Shown here: positions 46,086 to 56,559 of the stretch, piece after piece
How the letters are laid out: each line of letters starts with the position of its first letter
How positions within the stretch are numbered: position 1 is the stretch's first letter
Assembly: GCF_900497805.2 (NCBI RefSeq)
Contig: NW_020944355.1
Coordinates: forward strand, 474,461-538,460
Length of the DNA stretch: 64,000 nucleotides
Origin: Vombatus ursinus
Lineage: Eukaryota; Chordata; Mammalia; Diprotodontia; Vombatidae
Direction: 5' to 3'
Program-made: the position numbers and the translations under genes
The notes under the pieces: generated by a model
Databases searched by the model: none
What the model saw: the letters and a program-made list of their open reading frames with translations, nothing else
What the model was told of the DNA's origin: nothing

Positions 46086-47139
46086 TGCTACAACTGCAGG
46101 CTTGGCAGTGAGCCAGGAAGCTTGGCCCTGACCTCATTTATTTTGGGGCTTTGCTGGTGTTCCCCCCACCCTACTCCTGCACCCCCTCAGACACATCAGA
46201 GAGTGACCAGGGCTTGGCCACTGCACTGATCCAGATGCCTCCTCCCTGTTATTTCCTGCCCCAGTCCCACTCTGTACCTTGGGGCCACTTGTTCCATTTC
46301 ATAGATGGGCCAATTAAGGCCCTAAACCCAAAATTCAGTTAATGACAAATGGATATGGGTTGGCTTGTACCTGAAGATCATTTTTTAGGGGAACATTTCC
46401 CCATAGGCCTCAGTTTCTCCTTCTTGAAAATGGGAGAGGGGAATCAGACTGGCCTTCCTCTCTGGTCCCTTTCAGTTCTCAGGCTCTTATCCCAGATAGG
46501 TTCTTGGGCATTCAGAACAACACAGCGTTACTTTGGGAGCTGCAGAGATGACTCCCTTGCCTTAGCAATGCAACCAGAAGGCAAGAGCTGTTTCCTTACA
46601 CCCCCTCCCCTCCCACCCACCACACACACACACACACTTTCTATTTGCATCTAGATAAACATTTCTCTCTCCCTGCTCCCGACCTCAGGGTTATGGTGAT
46701 ACCCACCCTAGCTGCTCTTGTTGGCATCCCATGTATATTTTATGTTTCCTCAAATGCTTGCCTTCACACAGCCAGCTCCTCTGAATACTCAGATGTTTTA
46801 ATAAAAACCTGTTTGCTTAAAAATAGATGGAGACTTGAGACACTCCTGATTCCACCTTTATTTGCTCTAACGGGGTCCTGTTGGCTTGCATGTGTACTGG
46901 GGAGCAGGGCAAGGGGGAAGTGTTTACTTTCGGCTTTTGCCCTGAGCTACCCCCAAAAGAGGATGGGGCCAGGGGCTGAGGAGAAGCAGCGCAGAGCTCT
47001 CAGGGCCAAAGTTCTATTACGCGTCACAGACCAAGGCCCCGAGAATGAGGTATCGGGGTGTCATAATGAATGTAAAGGGACAGCGAGCTCTCTGTCCCAG
47101 CAAAGCCAACTGGGGAGCTATGGCAGATAGGTGTTGAGT
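46086..47139. other. Spacer, no gene seen
   Basis: 46618-46638 is a short CA run. The 161-aa frame 46645-47130 has no recognised domain. 46700-46860 is repeat-free. Confidence 0.35.
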
Positions 47140-47400
47140 GAACTCAATTCAACAACCGTTAAGCACCTACTATATGGAAACAGCCACAACGTGAGAGGCA
47201 CTGTACTAAGATAGGTAGAGGACCAGGCTTGGGGCCAAGACCTAGACTCTAGTCCACCTCTGACACAAATTGGCTGGGTGACCCTGGGTAAATCATTTAA
47301 CCCTTCTGTGTTCAAGGCAACTCTCCAAGACTCTGGGTTACTATGGATGGAGTTTGCAAATTGAATCCCTTGCAGGACTGGACCAAAATACAACAAAACA
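47140..47400. mobile_element. L2 fragment (-) followed by THER1 SINE (+)
   Basis: 47140-47212: AAGCACCTACTATATGG, GAGGCACTGTACTAAG. 47213-47400: GGCTGGGTGACCCTGGGTAA, AAGGCAACTCTCCAAGACTC. Confidence 0.75.
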
Positions 47401-48039
47401 AACCAAAAACTTACCCCCAAACCCCCAAACCATTTAAGATGCTAGGGTAAGACACAGACAAAAAAAAAATTATTGTGTGGTATTGTGTGTACACAGATAA
47501 ATATGGGAGAGAGCCCTTCCGTGTGTGTGTGTGGGGGGGAAGGGGTGTCAGGGATGGCTTTGTGGAGGTGGCACCCAAGCTAATGCTGCAGGACAGAGCA
47601 CTGGAGCCAGAGTCAGAGATGAGCAGGCAAGGTGAGCAGGTGAGAGATGGAATGCCCAAAGTGGCTGGAGAGTGGTTAGCGAGGCAGACTGCTTTGGTCT
47701 CATCTGGACAGCCCATGCAGGTGGCCTTCTTAACATAACCATTTCCAACTTCCTTCTCCTTTCTCCAAGGACCCAAGAGAAGTGGACACTAGGTCATAAA
47801 TTTGCAGTGGGAAGGAACCTCAAGTGTCATCTGCTCCGTGCTGTCAAGCTCACAGAGGAATAGGGGCCACTAAACCTCACGTGAGGATCCCTGAGGGCTG
47901 CGCATTGACTTAGAAAACCCCACATTCACATTATCTATGTTCTGTTACATTGCTATTTCTTTTATTAAATATTTCTCATTTACATTTTGATCTGGTTCAG
48001 ATCATGTTGCGGAGTACCACCAGGCTACGTTTGCCACCT
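47401..48039. other. Spacer, no gene seen
   Basis: 47521-47541 is a GT/G run. Minus and plus frames at 47411-47776 overlap and show no domain. Confidence 0.35.
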
Positions 48040-48350
48040 CTGATTTAGTCCAACCTCCTTTTATTTATTTAAAAAAAAAATTTTTTTTAAGGCAATTGGG
48101 GTTAAGTGACTTGCCCAGGGTCACACAGCTAGTGTCAAGTGTTTGGTCTGAGGCTGGATTTGAACTCAGGTCCTCCTGACTTCAGGGCCAGTGCTCTATC
48201 CACTGCGCCACCTAGCTGCCCCCCAACCTCCTTTTAGACAAGGAAACGAAGGCCCAGAGAGTGGCAAGTGATTTGCCCAGGCACACAGAGATAGCAAGTG
48301 GCAGACCTGCCCTTCAAACTCAGGTCCAAATCCAGTCCTGCATCTATATG
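48040..48350 (-). mobile_element. MIR SINE interrupted by a young SINE
   Basis: 48040-48063 and 48223-48350 (AAGGAAACGAAGGCCCAGAG, AGTGATTTGCCCAGGCACAC) are the two halves. Confidence 0.8.
48064..48222 (-). mobile_element. WSINE1-like SINE, complete
   Basis: A/T-rich tail, AAGGCAATTGGGGTTAAGTG, and the head CGCCACCTAGCTGCCCC. Perfect 14-bp target duplication CCAACCTCCTTTTA at 48050-48063 and 48223-48236. Carries the TCAAGTGTTTGGTCTGAG marker. Confidence 0.97.
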
Positions 48351-48454
48351 ACATAGGTATTATCATCCCTCAGGAAATGGAAGGGAGAGGTTAAGGCTGG
48401 GGATTCCCCAGCTCTCCCTAGCCTCATCAACTGTGTGATGTCTGTGTCTGTGTC

Positions 48455-48645
48455 TGGCATTGAAATACCACCTTGCATTTCTCTGGCATTCGAAGGGTTG
48501 CTAAGTCCTCTCCTTAATAAAGGCAAGTAATAATATCCCCATTTTACAGAAAATGAAACTGAAGCTGAGAGGTACTATCTTACACGTGGCTTGATAGCTA
48601 GTGTCTGTTGCAGGATTTGCACCTAGGTCTCTGGATTCCAAGTGC
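48455..48645 (-). mobile_element. MIR SINE
   Basis: TAATATCCCCATTTTACAGA, GCTTGATAGCTAGTGTCTGT. Confidence 0.75.
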
Positions 48646-48719
48646 AGCCTTCAAGGTTACCCCAAACGTATATACCCTCCTACATTTGCCCAAATTTGTT
48701 GAAGGGAACCTATTGTTAG

Positions 48720-48850
48720 CTATATACACATACATATACACATACATACATACATACATATATATACACACACACATACATATATATGTATGTGTGTATA
48801 TACATATATATATATACACACATGTACACACACACACACATGTATACAGT
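48720..48850. repeat. CATA/TA/CA microsatellite cluster
   Basis: CATACATACATA, TATATA and ACACAC runs including a self-complementary ACATATATATGT segment. Confidence 0.95.
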
Positions 48851-49107
48851 ATACCTGTAGAGAATCCACCGTTGGGAGGGAAGGGGCAGAGGAAGAGTCA
48901 GGACAGCTTCAGGGGGGGGAGGAATGTCACGACAGGAGTGGGAAATCAACAGTGTTAAACGCATCAGAGGGGTTATGGGGAATGAGGATTGAGACAAAGC
49001 CCCCGAATTTGACAATTAGGAAGTCACTCGACCTTCCAGAGAGTGCTAAGGTCAAGAAGGAAGCCTAGCTGAGTAAAGCAAAAAGTGTGGTGGTATTGGG
49101 TAGGGGG

Positions 49108-49268
49108 TGGGTAGACTAGATTCCCTGTCTAAGACTTCAGTTCCATTCTTAACTCTGTGAGACAGTGAGCAAAACCCTTCATTTCTTAGCCGCCTCATCT
49201 GTAAAATGAGGGAGTTCAACTAGATTGTATCCTCCCCCCAAGGTCCTTTCTAGCTGATCTCCTATAGG
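49108..49268 (+). mobile_element. MIR SINE fragment
   Basis: CTCATCTGTAAAATGAGGGA and CCAAGGTCCTTTCTAGCTGA. Confidence 0.7.
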
Positions 49269-49326
49269 GAGAAAAGAAGGGGACATAAGGGACAAGAGAG
49301 AGGAGATACAGGCTTCACTTTTATAA

Positions 49327-49479
49327 AGTATACACTGTACGTGAGATTTTAGCTTTTTAATTAATTAAAAAAACAGGCAAAGTACATACTATGAGATTTT
49401 AGCTTTTTAATTAATTATAACAATACAAAGTACATGCTATAATGCAATTTTAGTTTTTAATTAATAAAAAAACCCACAA
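49327..49479. repeat. Three tandem AT-rich units of about 50 bp
   Basis: Units start at 49327, 49381 and 49429. Each opens with AGTA(T/C)A and contains a TTTTAG(C)TTTTTAATTAAT core. On the minus strand the core gives ATTAAA, a common poly(A) signal variant. Internal divergence shows the array is not very recent. Confidence 0.7.
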
Positions 49480-50594
49480 CCTTTAAAAAAAAATTGAGAC
49501 CGATATCTTTTTTTGAAACAAAGAACCAGAATCATGACATCTTTTTGAAACTTTAACAAATGACAAGTGTATAATTGAACCTTATGACTTACAGGGAAAG
49601 AACTAAGCTATAATGGACAGAATTAACATGAGGGTAGAAAAGGCATGACACAGTTAAGCTAATCTTAAAATGGTTTTGTTTACAATATAGAAAAATGAGT
49701 GTCTTATAGAACACTATGCCCCGTTCTTCCTGCTGTTCCTTCTAAAAAGTTTGCCAAAGTTGGGGTTTGGCCCCTTTGCTTGTAAGTACCCAGCCTGCTG
49801 TTCCATACATTATCATTTCTACTGTCACAAAGTTCTAAGGAAAGATTACACAATTCAAAGTTAGGTTAGCCTCCCACCATGGACTATACTTTAACCTGTG
49901 AGAAGTGGTAACTCCCATGGTGCACACTTGGATGTTATCTTTAAACTGGTAGTTACATGTACTCATGAGCAAATTAACATTTTAAATCCTCCTCCCCCTC
50001 AGCCCCCACGCACCCACTTAAAAACGATAAATCAGGATGGCCCAATGGGCCACCCTGTGGAGGATTCACCACAGTACTTTTACAAAGCCTTGGATTAAAG
50101 ATGACAAACATATAACAGTTCTATTGTAGTTCTTGGCAACAGGGAGGGGCCTTCACATGACGTTCCTGAAGTCAGCCCTGGAACATTCTGGCGGAGCCCA
50201 CAGGATTGTAGGAGTAAATAGCAGGACCTATGTGCTCAGAGTTGGTAGGGAGAAAAAGGTGGGGAGAATCCAGTTGCCAGGCAGTCACATTCATGCTCAA
50301 CCAGGTACATGAGAAAAGAAGAAATCTAAATTATACATATACATATATATATATATATATATACACAGAAAGAGAAAAATTGAGGCAATAAAACCAAATC
50401 CATGGGGAAAAACAAGATTTCACACCACACAACATCTGAAAGTCAAAATAACCCCATAAATCCATTGAAATTAATTTGTCACAAAACCAATTAATCAGCA
50501 TTTGATATAAGTACAGTATTTCTCATTAACTCAAGGGTAAGTCTAGATATTGAGGCTTTGGCAAATGAAGGAAGCTTCATACTGTGGCAGAGAT
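49327..50594 (-). other. Probable 3' UTR of the CHTOP-like gene
   Basis: About 1.27 kb follows the stop codon with no recognisable SINE or LINE, unlike nearly all other DNA of this size in the window. It carries a TA dinucleotide run (about 50333-50365) and ends in three AT-rich tandem units that each contain ATTAAA or a close variant on the minus strand. No canonical AATAAA and no clear retroposon A-tail or target duplication was seen, so the 3' boundary is a guess. A MIR begins just beyond it (49108-49268). Confidence 0.35.
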
Positions 50595-51561
50595 TTAATC
50601 GTTAGACTCTTCATCGATCTGGACCATGTAAGTATCCAGCTCAGTATCCAAGGTTTCACGGCATTCAGCCATGTAGGCATCCAATTGGTCATCCAGCTGC
50701 TTTTTGGTCGGCACAGGCTGGGAAGCGACATGGCTCCGGCGACGGCCTCTACCGCCAAAGAACCTCCTGTAGCTATACCCTCTCTGGCCTCCAGTGGTCA
50801 CCCCTCCATAGCCAGTGGGCTCTTCCCACCCAAGACCTCTACGGGCACCACCTCTTCTCACACTCATCTGAGGAGATGCATATCGGCGATACGGGGTGTC
50901 TTGATATTGAGGAAACCACCTTCCCCTGCTTTTCTGCTGCCTAGGTCTAAAGACCCATTCCCCCTGCATTTCTCCTCCGGCCCCAGCTGCTCGGTATAAA
51001 CCTCCTCCTCCTCCAGATGAACCTCCACGGTACCAGCCTCCAGTGGATGAGCCTCCCCACCTCCCAACTGCTCTCCTGGCCCCGGACCCCATGGGCCAGC
51101 CCAAACGTGAGTGAACGCTAGGCTTACCCAGCCCCTGGGTAATGCTGTCGGCCTTGAGAGTCAGGGCTGCCCGGACAGAGGGGCGACTCTCCATCTGCTG
51201 GACTAGCTTTTGGTTCCCTGTTTTCTCTGAGGTCAGGCCTGATTCAGGCCCTGCCGCCTCGGGGCTGCTGACGTCACTCGGCGGTTGGGCCTGCAGCTGG
51301 GCCTCCTGCGCGGCCGGGAAGGTCACCTGCACGGGCTGCTTGCTGGCCAGCATCTCAGTGAAGCGCTCGTTCAGGGACATCCTGGTGGTGTTCTTCAGCA
51401 CGACCTTTGGACTAGATGGGGAAGCCATCTCCACGCCGGGGTCGGCGAGGTCTGAGGGAAGCAGAGACCCAGTAACGACAGTAATTGAGATTTTCCATCC
51501 ACCAACAAGGCGGATCAGCTAGAGCTGTGGAGGGCTGCTTACCTACACCGGGATCTTCCAT
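50595..51561 (-). CDS. CHTOP-like: CHTOP-like (Friend of PRMT1) retrogene, two coding exons, 291 aa predicted
   Basis: Predicted join on the minus strand: 51561-51543 (ATG plus 16 nt), then 51451-50595 ending in TAA. CHTOP is a nuclear TREX mRNA-export factor that binds UAP56/DDX39B and NXF1 and whose arginine-glycine region is methylated by PRMT1. Seen here: an N-terminal block at about residues 21-44 (SPKVVLKNTTRMSLNERF) that matches CHTOP nearly residue for residue; a second block (QQMESRPSVRAALTLK) matching the CHTOP stretch QQMENRPSVQAALKLK; a G/R/Y/W-rich middle; and the C-terminal duplicated motif LDDQLDAYM...LDTELDTYM (about residues 255-291) ending EESND, diagnostic of the family. 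Human CHTOP is about 248 aa. This protein is longer because of an E/P/S/Q-rich insert at about residues 55-85. The main exon runs uninterrupted from N to C terminus, which points to retroposition. If exon 1 is not used, the first ATG in exon 2 is at 51428 (277 aa), also in good context. Alternative: a young pseudogene, but an intact frame this diverged argues for selection. Family identity is sure; function is inferred. Confidence 0.82.
51452..51542 (-). other. Predicted 91-nt intron in the CHTOP-like gene
   Basis: The minus strand reads GTGTAG|GTAAGC at the donor and a pyrimidine-rich TCTCTGCTTCCCTCAG at the acceptor. Removing these 91 nt joins a short exon (MEDPGV) in frame to the main CHTOP-like exon through a GAC codon. 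Without splicing, the exon 1 frame reads no further than the intron. A match to both splice consensuses plus preserved phase is stronger than chance, but there is no transcript evidence here. Confidence 0.6.
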
Positions 51562-51880
51562 CGTCGGTAGTCAGTCAGGATCTGGGCAAGCCTGCCCAGA
51601 TTGGTCAGGTTCTCAAGGTACCAGGACGGGAGGGCACGGCTCTGAACGGGGAAGAGTGCAGCGACACCAATCAGACGAGACACCCAGCACAGAATATGGC
51701 GGACAGGAAGTCGGCGGGAGCGGCAGCGCAAGCATCCGCTTGCCGCGCCCAGTGTGCCTGCTCTGTTATAGCCTATAGGGTCGTGTGCAGCATCATGTGA
51801 CCACTTGGTGGGTGGGGCTACCCGATAATATGGCTTTTGGCCTAGAGGCCCCCGCTGAGACCTGCCCCCCACCCCCACCC
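51562..51880 (-). promoter_or_regulatory. Promoter and 5' leader candidate of the CHTOP-like gene
   Basis: Repeat-free DNA, richer in GC and CpG than its surroundings, directly upstream of the exon 1 ATG. Read on the minus strand it holds, from far to near: a CCCCACCC box (51810-51818), a TCACATGA E/M-box (51793-51800), an ETS-type ACTTCCTG (51704-51711), a YY1-type CCGCCATATT (51693-51702), an ATTGG inverted CCAAT box (51667-51671) and a forward CCAAT (51600-51604). There is no TATA box. The set is typical of a housekeeping, TATA-less promoter with initiation near the YY1 site. Motif calls are by eye. Confidence 0.5.
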
Positions 51881-52127
51881 CACGGCAGCATGAGGTAAGT
51901 TTTTGTTTTGCTCTATAGTCACACCTCTAATACATTGAACAGAAAAAGCAACAAGGTTAATGGGGCTAAGATTGAGCAGGAATACAAGTAAAGCTTGATC
52001 TTCAATTTAAAATAAAACCTCGCATTAGCTGTCAAGGAAGGTGGAGTAGATTTTAGAGGAATTATTATTATTATTATTTGGGTTAATATTTGGAGACTAA
52101 TAAATGTGAGCCAGAGGAAGATTGATT
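51881..52127. other. Spacer upstream of the CHTOP-like promoter
   Basis: AT-rich; contains a short (ATT)n at 52062-52078. No repeat or exon recognised. Confidence 0.4.
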
Positions 52128-52315
52128 TCTGAATAAAGAGGCAGCGTTGTAGTCAAGTCCAAATAGGCCCTTGTCACATTTTGGCTGTGTAACCCTGGGC
52201 AAGTCCCTTGACCTCTCTATGCCCCCAGGAAGATATGGCTGCAAGCTCAGCCAGTTGCTTTGAGGAATGCCCACACTGGAAGTTCCCAGCACCAATAAGA
52301 ATGCAGACTTGGACA
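52128..52315 (+). mobile_element. THER1 SINE
   Basis: GGCTGTGTAACCCTGGGCAA, GTCCCTTGACCTCTCTATGC and ACTGGAAGTTCCCAGCACCA. Confidence 0.75.
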
Positions 52316-53060
52316 AAGACCTCTTGACTCAAGGGCCTCAGAATGGAGACTTAGAGTTCATTTATATATTGGTGGGAACAGCTTAGGGCAGCTAAAGATT
52401 TGCAAGGAGGATTTTTGACAAAAGGCAAACAGCATCCGTGAGCAGGCTTTGTTGCATGTTATTTTATTCGCAAATTGGAATGAGATTGGAAGTTCATTAA
52501 AGGAAAAAGGGGCTGCTTGGTTCTTAAAATACTATCTGAAAAAATGTATTTTTTACAGTTTTTTCCAGACTAATTTTGCAGCCATGTTAGAAAATCATGC
52601 CTGAATGTGGGCTATTTCTCAGAGAATTGAAAGCAATCCCAGTATCCACCTCAACAGCACCTCACACATACTGAAGGCTCACAGATCTGGGCTCTCCTTG
52701 ATTTGAGTATTCCTTGTAGGGGCACCATCCATGGCTAGCCAACCTGCAAGACCATGGTCCATGTCCTCTCATAAATTGGAGGGGGGAGGGGGGGCACTTC
52801 CTCCCTGTCTCTTCACATCCCCGAGACACCAAAGGAACTCACATGTTATCCCCTTTATTCACCAACCAGCCCTTCTCCTTTTTTTTTTTTTTTTTTTTTT
52901 TTTACTCTTTCCTGGTTCCCTTTAATTCACCTTTCCTTTTGGATATTTTGTTTATAATATGTTGTAGCCTACTTGGCCCCAACACACACCTCTCTATCCC
53001 TCTTTGGGTGCATTTCGTTAGAGACTACAGTGTTTTATGACTCCCAATCATACAATGCAT
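52316..53060. other. Spacer, no gene seen
   Basis: 52879-52902 is a T run. No exon or repeat family recognised. Confidence 0.35.
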
Positions 53061-53151
53061 GCGTACACACACACACACAGACACACACACAGACACACAC
53101 ACAGACGCACACACACTCACAGACACACACACACTCACACACACACATATG

Positions 53152-53180
<29 letters not shown>
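53061..53180. repeat. (CA)n microsatellite with CAGACA variants
   Basis: Long ACAC runs with interspersed AGAC and ACTC units. Confidence 0.97.
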
Positions 53181-53182
<2 letters not shown>

Positions 53183-53939
53183 TGCCTGTCAAAGGATTGA
53201 AATAAATTGGGTACTTGGGAACCACCTTCTATTGGGCCAATTAATCACGCATATTTGGGCAAATTTTGGGTGACATTATGTTGGTGAGACAACCACAATG
53301 ACCCCAAATAACAGGCAATTACCTTATTTTCTCTAACTAAAGGAACCTGCTCTGGCATTTTCAGCTATTTTTCCTCCATAACAAACACATCTAAATCATT
53401 TCAACAAAAGAAGTTCAACTACTTTAATCTACCTTTATCTTCCAGTTTATTCATAGGCTAGAAAATAAAGATGAACTTTTCTTCATTTTTTTTTCCAGGT
53501 CACAATGATTTCATAATTTACAAATACTTAACCCAAACATATAAAAAGGAGTAGTTGTGGCACACATTTCCAATATCCCACAAAGATCTGCTGTCAAAAC
53601 AAAACAAAACAAGACAAAACAAAACAAAACCCAAATACCAAGCAAACAAACCCTGAGTAAGCTTTTCTGTGCAGTGGGATAAATCTGGTGCTTCAGTAAT
53701 TTCTTGCTCCAAGCTCCACCCACCTCCTCCTCCCCCCAGGGACTTTCCTTAAAATTTCTTTAAAGGACATTTCTCCATCAATCCAGCCCTATTCCTGAGA
53801 TGGGTGAGATATGGCTTTATGGACAAACATTACTGGATGCTTTACCATAAATAACAATTCTTCAGCAGTTAGAGCTTGACCCCAGTGAGAAGGCCTGAGA
53901 ACCACAATCCATTGTGCTGGAAATAATATTCAGCCTATT
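53181..53939. other. Spacer with (AAAAC)n run
   Basis: 53595-53633 is an AAAAC pentanucleotide run. No gene seen. Confidence 0.4.
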
Positions 53940-54190
53940 GGTAGATATGTGTGTGTGCATATGTGTGTGTACACAGTCACAGACTTAGATATCTGTATAT
54001 ATATACATACATGTATATGTATTTATATACAGATACACATGGTGTATTTCTACCTATATATCTATTTTTATCTACATATTTCTCTCTCTCTTTCTCTCCC
54101 TCCTTCCCTCCGTCTGGAACATCTGATAGATCGATAAATAGACACATAGATATATACATACATATATACACCCTTAATAAATATTTATCT
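53940..54190. repeat. TG, TATA, CT and GATA low-complexity cluster
   Basis: GTGTGT, TATATACATACA, CTCTCTTTCT and GATAGATCGATA/ACATAGATA segments in succession. Confidence 0.9.
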
Positions 54191-54212
54191 ATTGATTGAC
54201 TATTTATTGCAA

Positions 54213-54292
54213 AGATCAAATTTATTCAGAACCCTTTATAAATCTTAAAGCATTATCTAAATATCCCCTATTATTATTATTACCTCATCCCT
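54213..54292 (+). mobile_element. MIR SINE 3' fragment
   Basis: AACCCTTTATAAATCTTAAA and GCATTATCTAAAT match the MIR 3' end. Confidence 0.5.
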
Positions 54293-55404
54293 TAGTTTGT
54301 ATCTTACATGAAACTTCTATGCAGTTGTATTTTTTTTCACAAAATGAATTTTAATCAAAATGATCCTATCTTTGATTTTTTAAAAATCTCCATTTGTATT
54401 TACCCTGTTTTGAATGGACTATGAAAGTGGGTCCTACCGGTTGCATCCATAGGTAGCTATGAGAATGTAGTGCACACAGGCAGTCCTTCATTGCTCAAAG
54501 TTCCATTTTTATTCTGTTCCTCAAAAATCCTTAGGCAAAGAAATCATTTAACATCTCTGTGCTCCTGTTACTTCCTTTGAGAAAGGGACAATGGATCTCC
54601 ATCAGAGGGAAAATTTGAATAGCCATTAGTGCTTGGAGATCTACATATAAGGTGCTAAGGGTGGGGTGTCTTTGTTCAGCGAAAATTGGGCTTCATTTCC
54701 CAGAAGTCAAAGGGGCACTTACAAGTGCCATTCCACTGCAGAGAAGGCCAGGACATGCCAAGCAGGACTTGTAGCAAACCATCCTCTTCAGCTATCTCTA
54801 TGGAGACTGGAAAACCAAATTAGTATTAATATAGTTAAAAATGAAATACGATAGAAGATGGTGAAGCAGGTGTAGTTGTTTAGGATTTGGAAATCCTGAG
54901 AAAGTGATCTGTTGTTTGACACTCAGGCTAAAACAAAATAAAATACTGGCAGCCACTACATCTTCTGAATATTTAATGTGTTTCAAAATTTAGCCTATTT
55001 ATATATAATTTCCGGCTACATAGCACAGCTGTAACCTTAAGCAGTGCTATAGACCAGAGAACAAGTGAATCCATAAAAACCAGGAGCAAGGATTTAGGGC
55101 TGGCAAAAGTGACTTCCATTGGTTAGGGTTAGTGGTAGGGACAGGATGGATTCCAAAGCCAAGGGCCTGCCCCTGTACCCTGCTGCCTCTCCCAAAGCAC
55201 CCTCAGAGTTTCAAAAAAGAGATGAGCTATACATGTAAGAAGTCTCCCTTTTGCCCACCCAAGAAGCCTTGCTGTTTATGGAAGGGGTATGGGAATGCTG
55301 GTTGACACAATTCTGGTAGAGGAAATGATCCCCCTCATATATATATACATATGTATACACACACACACACACTTCCACAGGATGAGGTGGTCCCTTATGA
55401 ACCC
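54293..55404. other. Spacer, no gene seen
   Basis: 55335-55373 is a TA/CA microsatellite. No exon or transposon recognised. Confidence 0.35.
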
Positions 55405-55595
55405 ATCCTTATGTGTATCACTTCGCCTGATCCTCCAACACTCCCATTATCCCCATTTTACGGGCAAAGAAACTGAAAGTCAAGAAGAAATGACTTTGCC
55501 AGGCTCACACAGGCAGCAAGTATCAGAGATGATATCTGAAGCCTGATCCTGAGGTCACAAAACCTAGTACTCTAGGCACTACATACTACTCTTAC
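55405..55595 (-). mobile_element. MIR SINE
   Basis: CCATTATCCCCATTTTACGG and CTCACACAGGCAGCAAGTAT. Confidence 0.75.
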
Positions 55596-55799
55596 GGCAG
55601 GCTTTTAAAAAATTTTGTAATATAATTATTCCATATTTGTCCCTTATCTTTTCTACAATATTTGGAGCTCCTCAGGGGCCAGGGCAGGGCCTGGGCCTAT
55701 TCAATCTGGTAAGCCAAGTACCTGTCATCATTTTGACCAGGCCTTAAAAACATGTCATCTAATGATTGAAGGAACTGGGGGTGTTTAACATGGAGGTCA

Positions 55800-56150
55800 C
55801 ATATGAAGTCAGAGGTTCTGGTTTTTAATCCCATCTCTGCCCCTTATTACCTTTGTGATCTTTGGCAAGATATTTCTCCTCTTGGCTTCAGTTTTCTCCT
55901 TTGCAAAATAATAGTTAGCATTTATTTAGAGCTTGAAAGTTTGCAAAATACAGAAATTGTTTTGTTTGATCCTCCAAACAACCCTGTGAGGTAGGTGTTA
56001 TTATTCCCCATTTTACGGATGAGGAAACTGAGGCTGACAGAGGTGAAGTGACTTACCCAAGGTGACACAGCTAGTCAGTGTCTGAGGATGGATGTGAACC
56101 TAGAGACTTCTGATTCCAAATCCAGCTTGCTATCTACTGTACCAAAATGT
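55800..56150. mobile_element. MIR SINE (+) abutting MIR SINE (-)
   Basis: 55800-55905 plus (TTAATCCCATCTCTGCCCCT); 55906-56150 minus (GATGAGGAAACTGAGGCTGA, GTGACACAGCTAGTCAGTGT). Confidence 0.8.
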
Positions 56151-56559
56151 ATCATAGGAGCTGTAGCTTTTATGATCGATGATATTGTGACATAATTACG
56201 GTTTTCAAATATTTGCAGAGGTCACATGACATTTGGGGGTAGGCTACAGTAGTTAAGACCTATTCTGTTTGGCTCCAGAGGTTGGCACCAAGGCCAATGG
56301 ACGTCGGAGAGGTCCTTTAGGCTTTGTAGAAGAAATTATTTAGGTTTCTCAAAAATGCAAGTATTCATGCAGAGGCTAGATTGATCACCTGTCAGGGATA
56401 TCATTGTGAATTTGCAGATCTCTGGATTCTGTCATTCTGTGATTCTGAGATCTGAAGCTGGGAGAACTGGGAAGCGGTCGTTCCCCACGCCCCACCTCCA
56501 CCTCAGGCAGGGCAATGTGGGCCAGTGGTTAGAGTACTACCTACAGACCTGTGCCCATT
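56151..56559. other. Spacer, no gene seen
   Basis: Nothing recognised. Confidence 0.35.

Noticed and set aside
50550-51522. Plus-strand frames of 149 and 126 aa over the CHTOP-like gene
   Set aside because: Antisense shadows of a GC-rich coding exon; no domain.
51543-51878. 111-aa minus-strand open frame ending KIPV just upstream of the CHTOP-like exon
   Set aside because: It overlaps the promoter-like region, matches no family, and ends at TAG exactly at the predicted donor; the ATG in the other frame joins the main exon in frame.
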